Shown here: positions 63,884 through 64,000 of the stretch, one piece after another
How the letters are laid out: every line of letters begins with the position of its first letter
Numbering within the stretch: position 1 is the stretch's first letter
Assembly: GCA_014695195.1 (NCBI GenBank)
Contig: JACJNW010000028.1
Location: forward strand, 186,001-250,000
DNA length: 64,000 nucleotides
Source of the DNA: Cyanobacteria bacterium FACHB-DQ100
GTDB lineage: Bacteria; Cyanobacteriota; Cyanobacteriia; Leptolyngbyales; Leptolyngbyaceae
Direction: 5' to 3'
Made by a program: the position numbers and the translations under genes
The notes under the pieces: generated by a model
Database searches by the model: none
What the model saw: only the letters and a program-made list of their open reading frames with translations
Told to the model about the DNA's origin: nothing

Positions 63884-64000
63884 TTACTGACTCTCGATAT
63901 ACGCTCTCCAACCACCGTACTGCGTGATTTCGACCTGACCTTCGCACAAAAACGGCTCACCCAAAACTCCTAAAACCTCTGTACCGTCTGCGAGCCGAAC
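63884..64000 (-). CDS. Allophanate-hydrolase-related (gamma-glutamylcyclotransferase-like) protein, C-terminal end, truncated by window edge
   Basis: The last 38 codons of a minus-strand gene whose start is outside the window: VRLADGTEVLGVLGEPFL, CEGQVEITQYGGWRAYIES, stop TAA. The pattern CE...IT.YGGWRAY resembles the C-terminal domain of allophanate hydrolase and its stand-alone cyanobacterial relatives. Its stop abuts the ATG of the AtzG-like gene. The assignment rests on a short piece. Confidence 0.6.
   Translation of the reverse strand, partial: VRLADGTEVLGVLGEPFLCEGQVEITQYGGWRAYIESQ

Noticed and set aside
1-64000. CRISPR array, rRNA, IS transposase or prophage
   Set aside because: No regularly spaced repeats with variable spacers, no rRNA sequence, and no transposase, integrase or phage structural genes were recognised.

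Overview
The window is chromosomal DNA from a cyanobacterium, probably a filamentous Leptolyngbya/Oscillatoriales-type strain. Three things support this. HIP1-type octamers (GCGATCGC) and related GATCG-rich words are scattered through genes and spacers. There are genes found in oxygenic phototrophs: psaK, petG, cytM, ndhM, ndhS, a CYP110-like P450 and an SLH/OprB porin. There is also a men gene cluster, which in cyanobacteria makes phylloquinone for photosystem I. No rRNA, tRNA, CRISPR array, IS transposase, prophage or replication origin was recognised. The species assignment is inference.

Layout. 1-4.6 kb: the C-terminal part of a HerA-like ATPase, a cyanobacterial membrane protein, a histidine phosphatase divergent from ndhM, and a P450. 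4.7-9.3 kb: a tightly overlapping cluster, menF - Uma2-like nuclease - menD - menB, with ATGA overlaps at every junction. 9.3-11 kb: a decayed accessory patch with two MITE-like elements around a C-terminal fragment of a plastoquinol terminal oxidase, then a flavin/PNPOx-family protein. 11.2-23.2 kb: the most unusual region. Four same-strand genes encode a small beta-rich protein, a larger protein containing the same domain, a 1274-residue subtilase with extra C-terminal domains, and a third carrier of the shared domain. They face a convergent pair of related STAND-type NTPases. No standard system matches this set.

23.4-31.7 kb: metF, trpS, a second Uma2 gene, a thioredoxin and a giant tamB. 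31.7-37.5 kb: a MITE, a secreted protein with a C-terminal sorting-type tag, a caspase-like/TPR membrane protein, uvrC, a small helical protein and a response regulator. 37.6-43.8 kb: a CPA2 antiporter with two UspA domains, a HAS-barrel protein, ndhS, rodA, mrp/apbC and an SRPBCC protein. 44-49.6 kb: hemF and a STAS protein, each followed by a hairpin terminator, then a conserved unknown protein, an MFS transporter, aroK and a LapA-like membrane protein. 49.9-58.6 kb: an SLH/OprB porin, a DUF255 thioredoxin-fold protein, rsmD, hisH, a pyroglutamyl-peptidase-like protein, an SLH-GHL10 glycosidase and a secreted protein. 58.6-64 kb: DUF1361, petG divergent from cytM, a peptidoglycan-binding protein, radC convergent with psaK, and an amidase (AtzE-like) / AtzG-like / allophanate-hydrolase-related cluster running off the right edge.

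Two dispersed non-coding repeat families mark the window. Family A has a core resembling CCCCCTAAATCCCCCA and occurs at about six sites, one of them in frame inside menD. Family B has GC-rich hairpins with terminal inverted repeats and occurs at two sites. One copy fills the whole hisH-rsmD spacer and supplies the hisH stop codon. Several hairpins look like terminators, and some are built from HIP1-like GATCG words.
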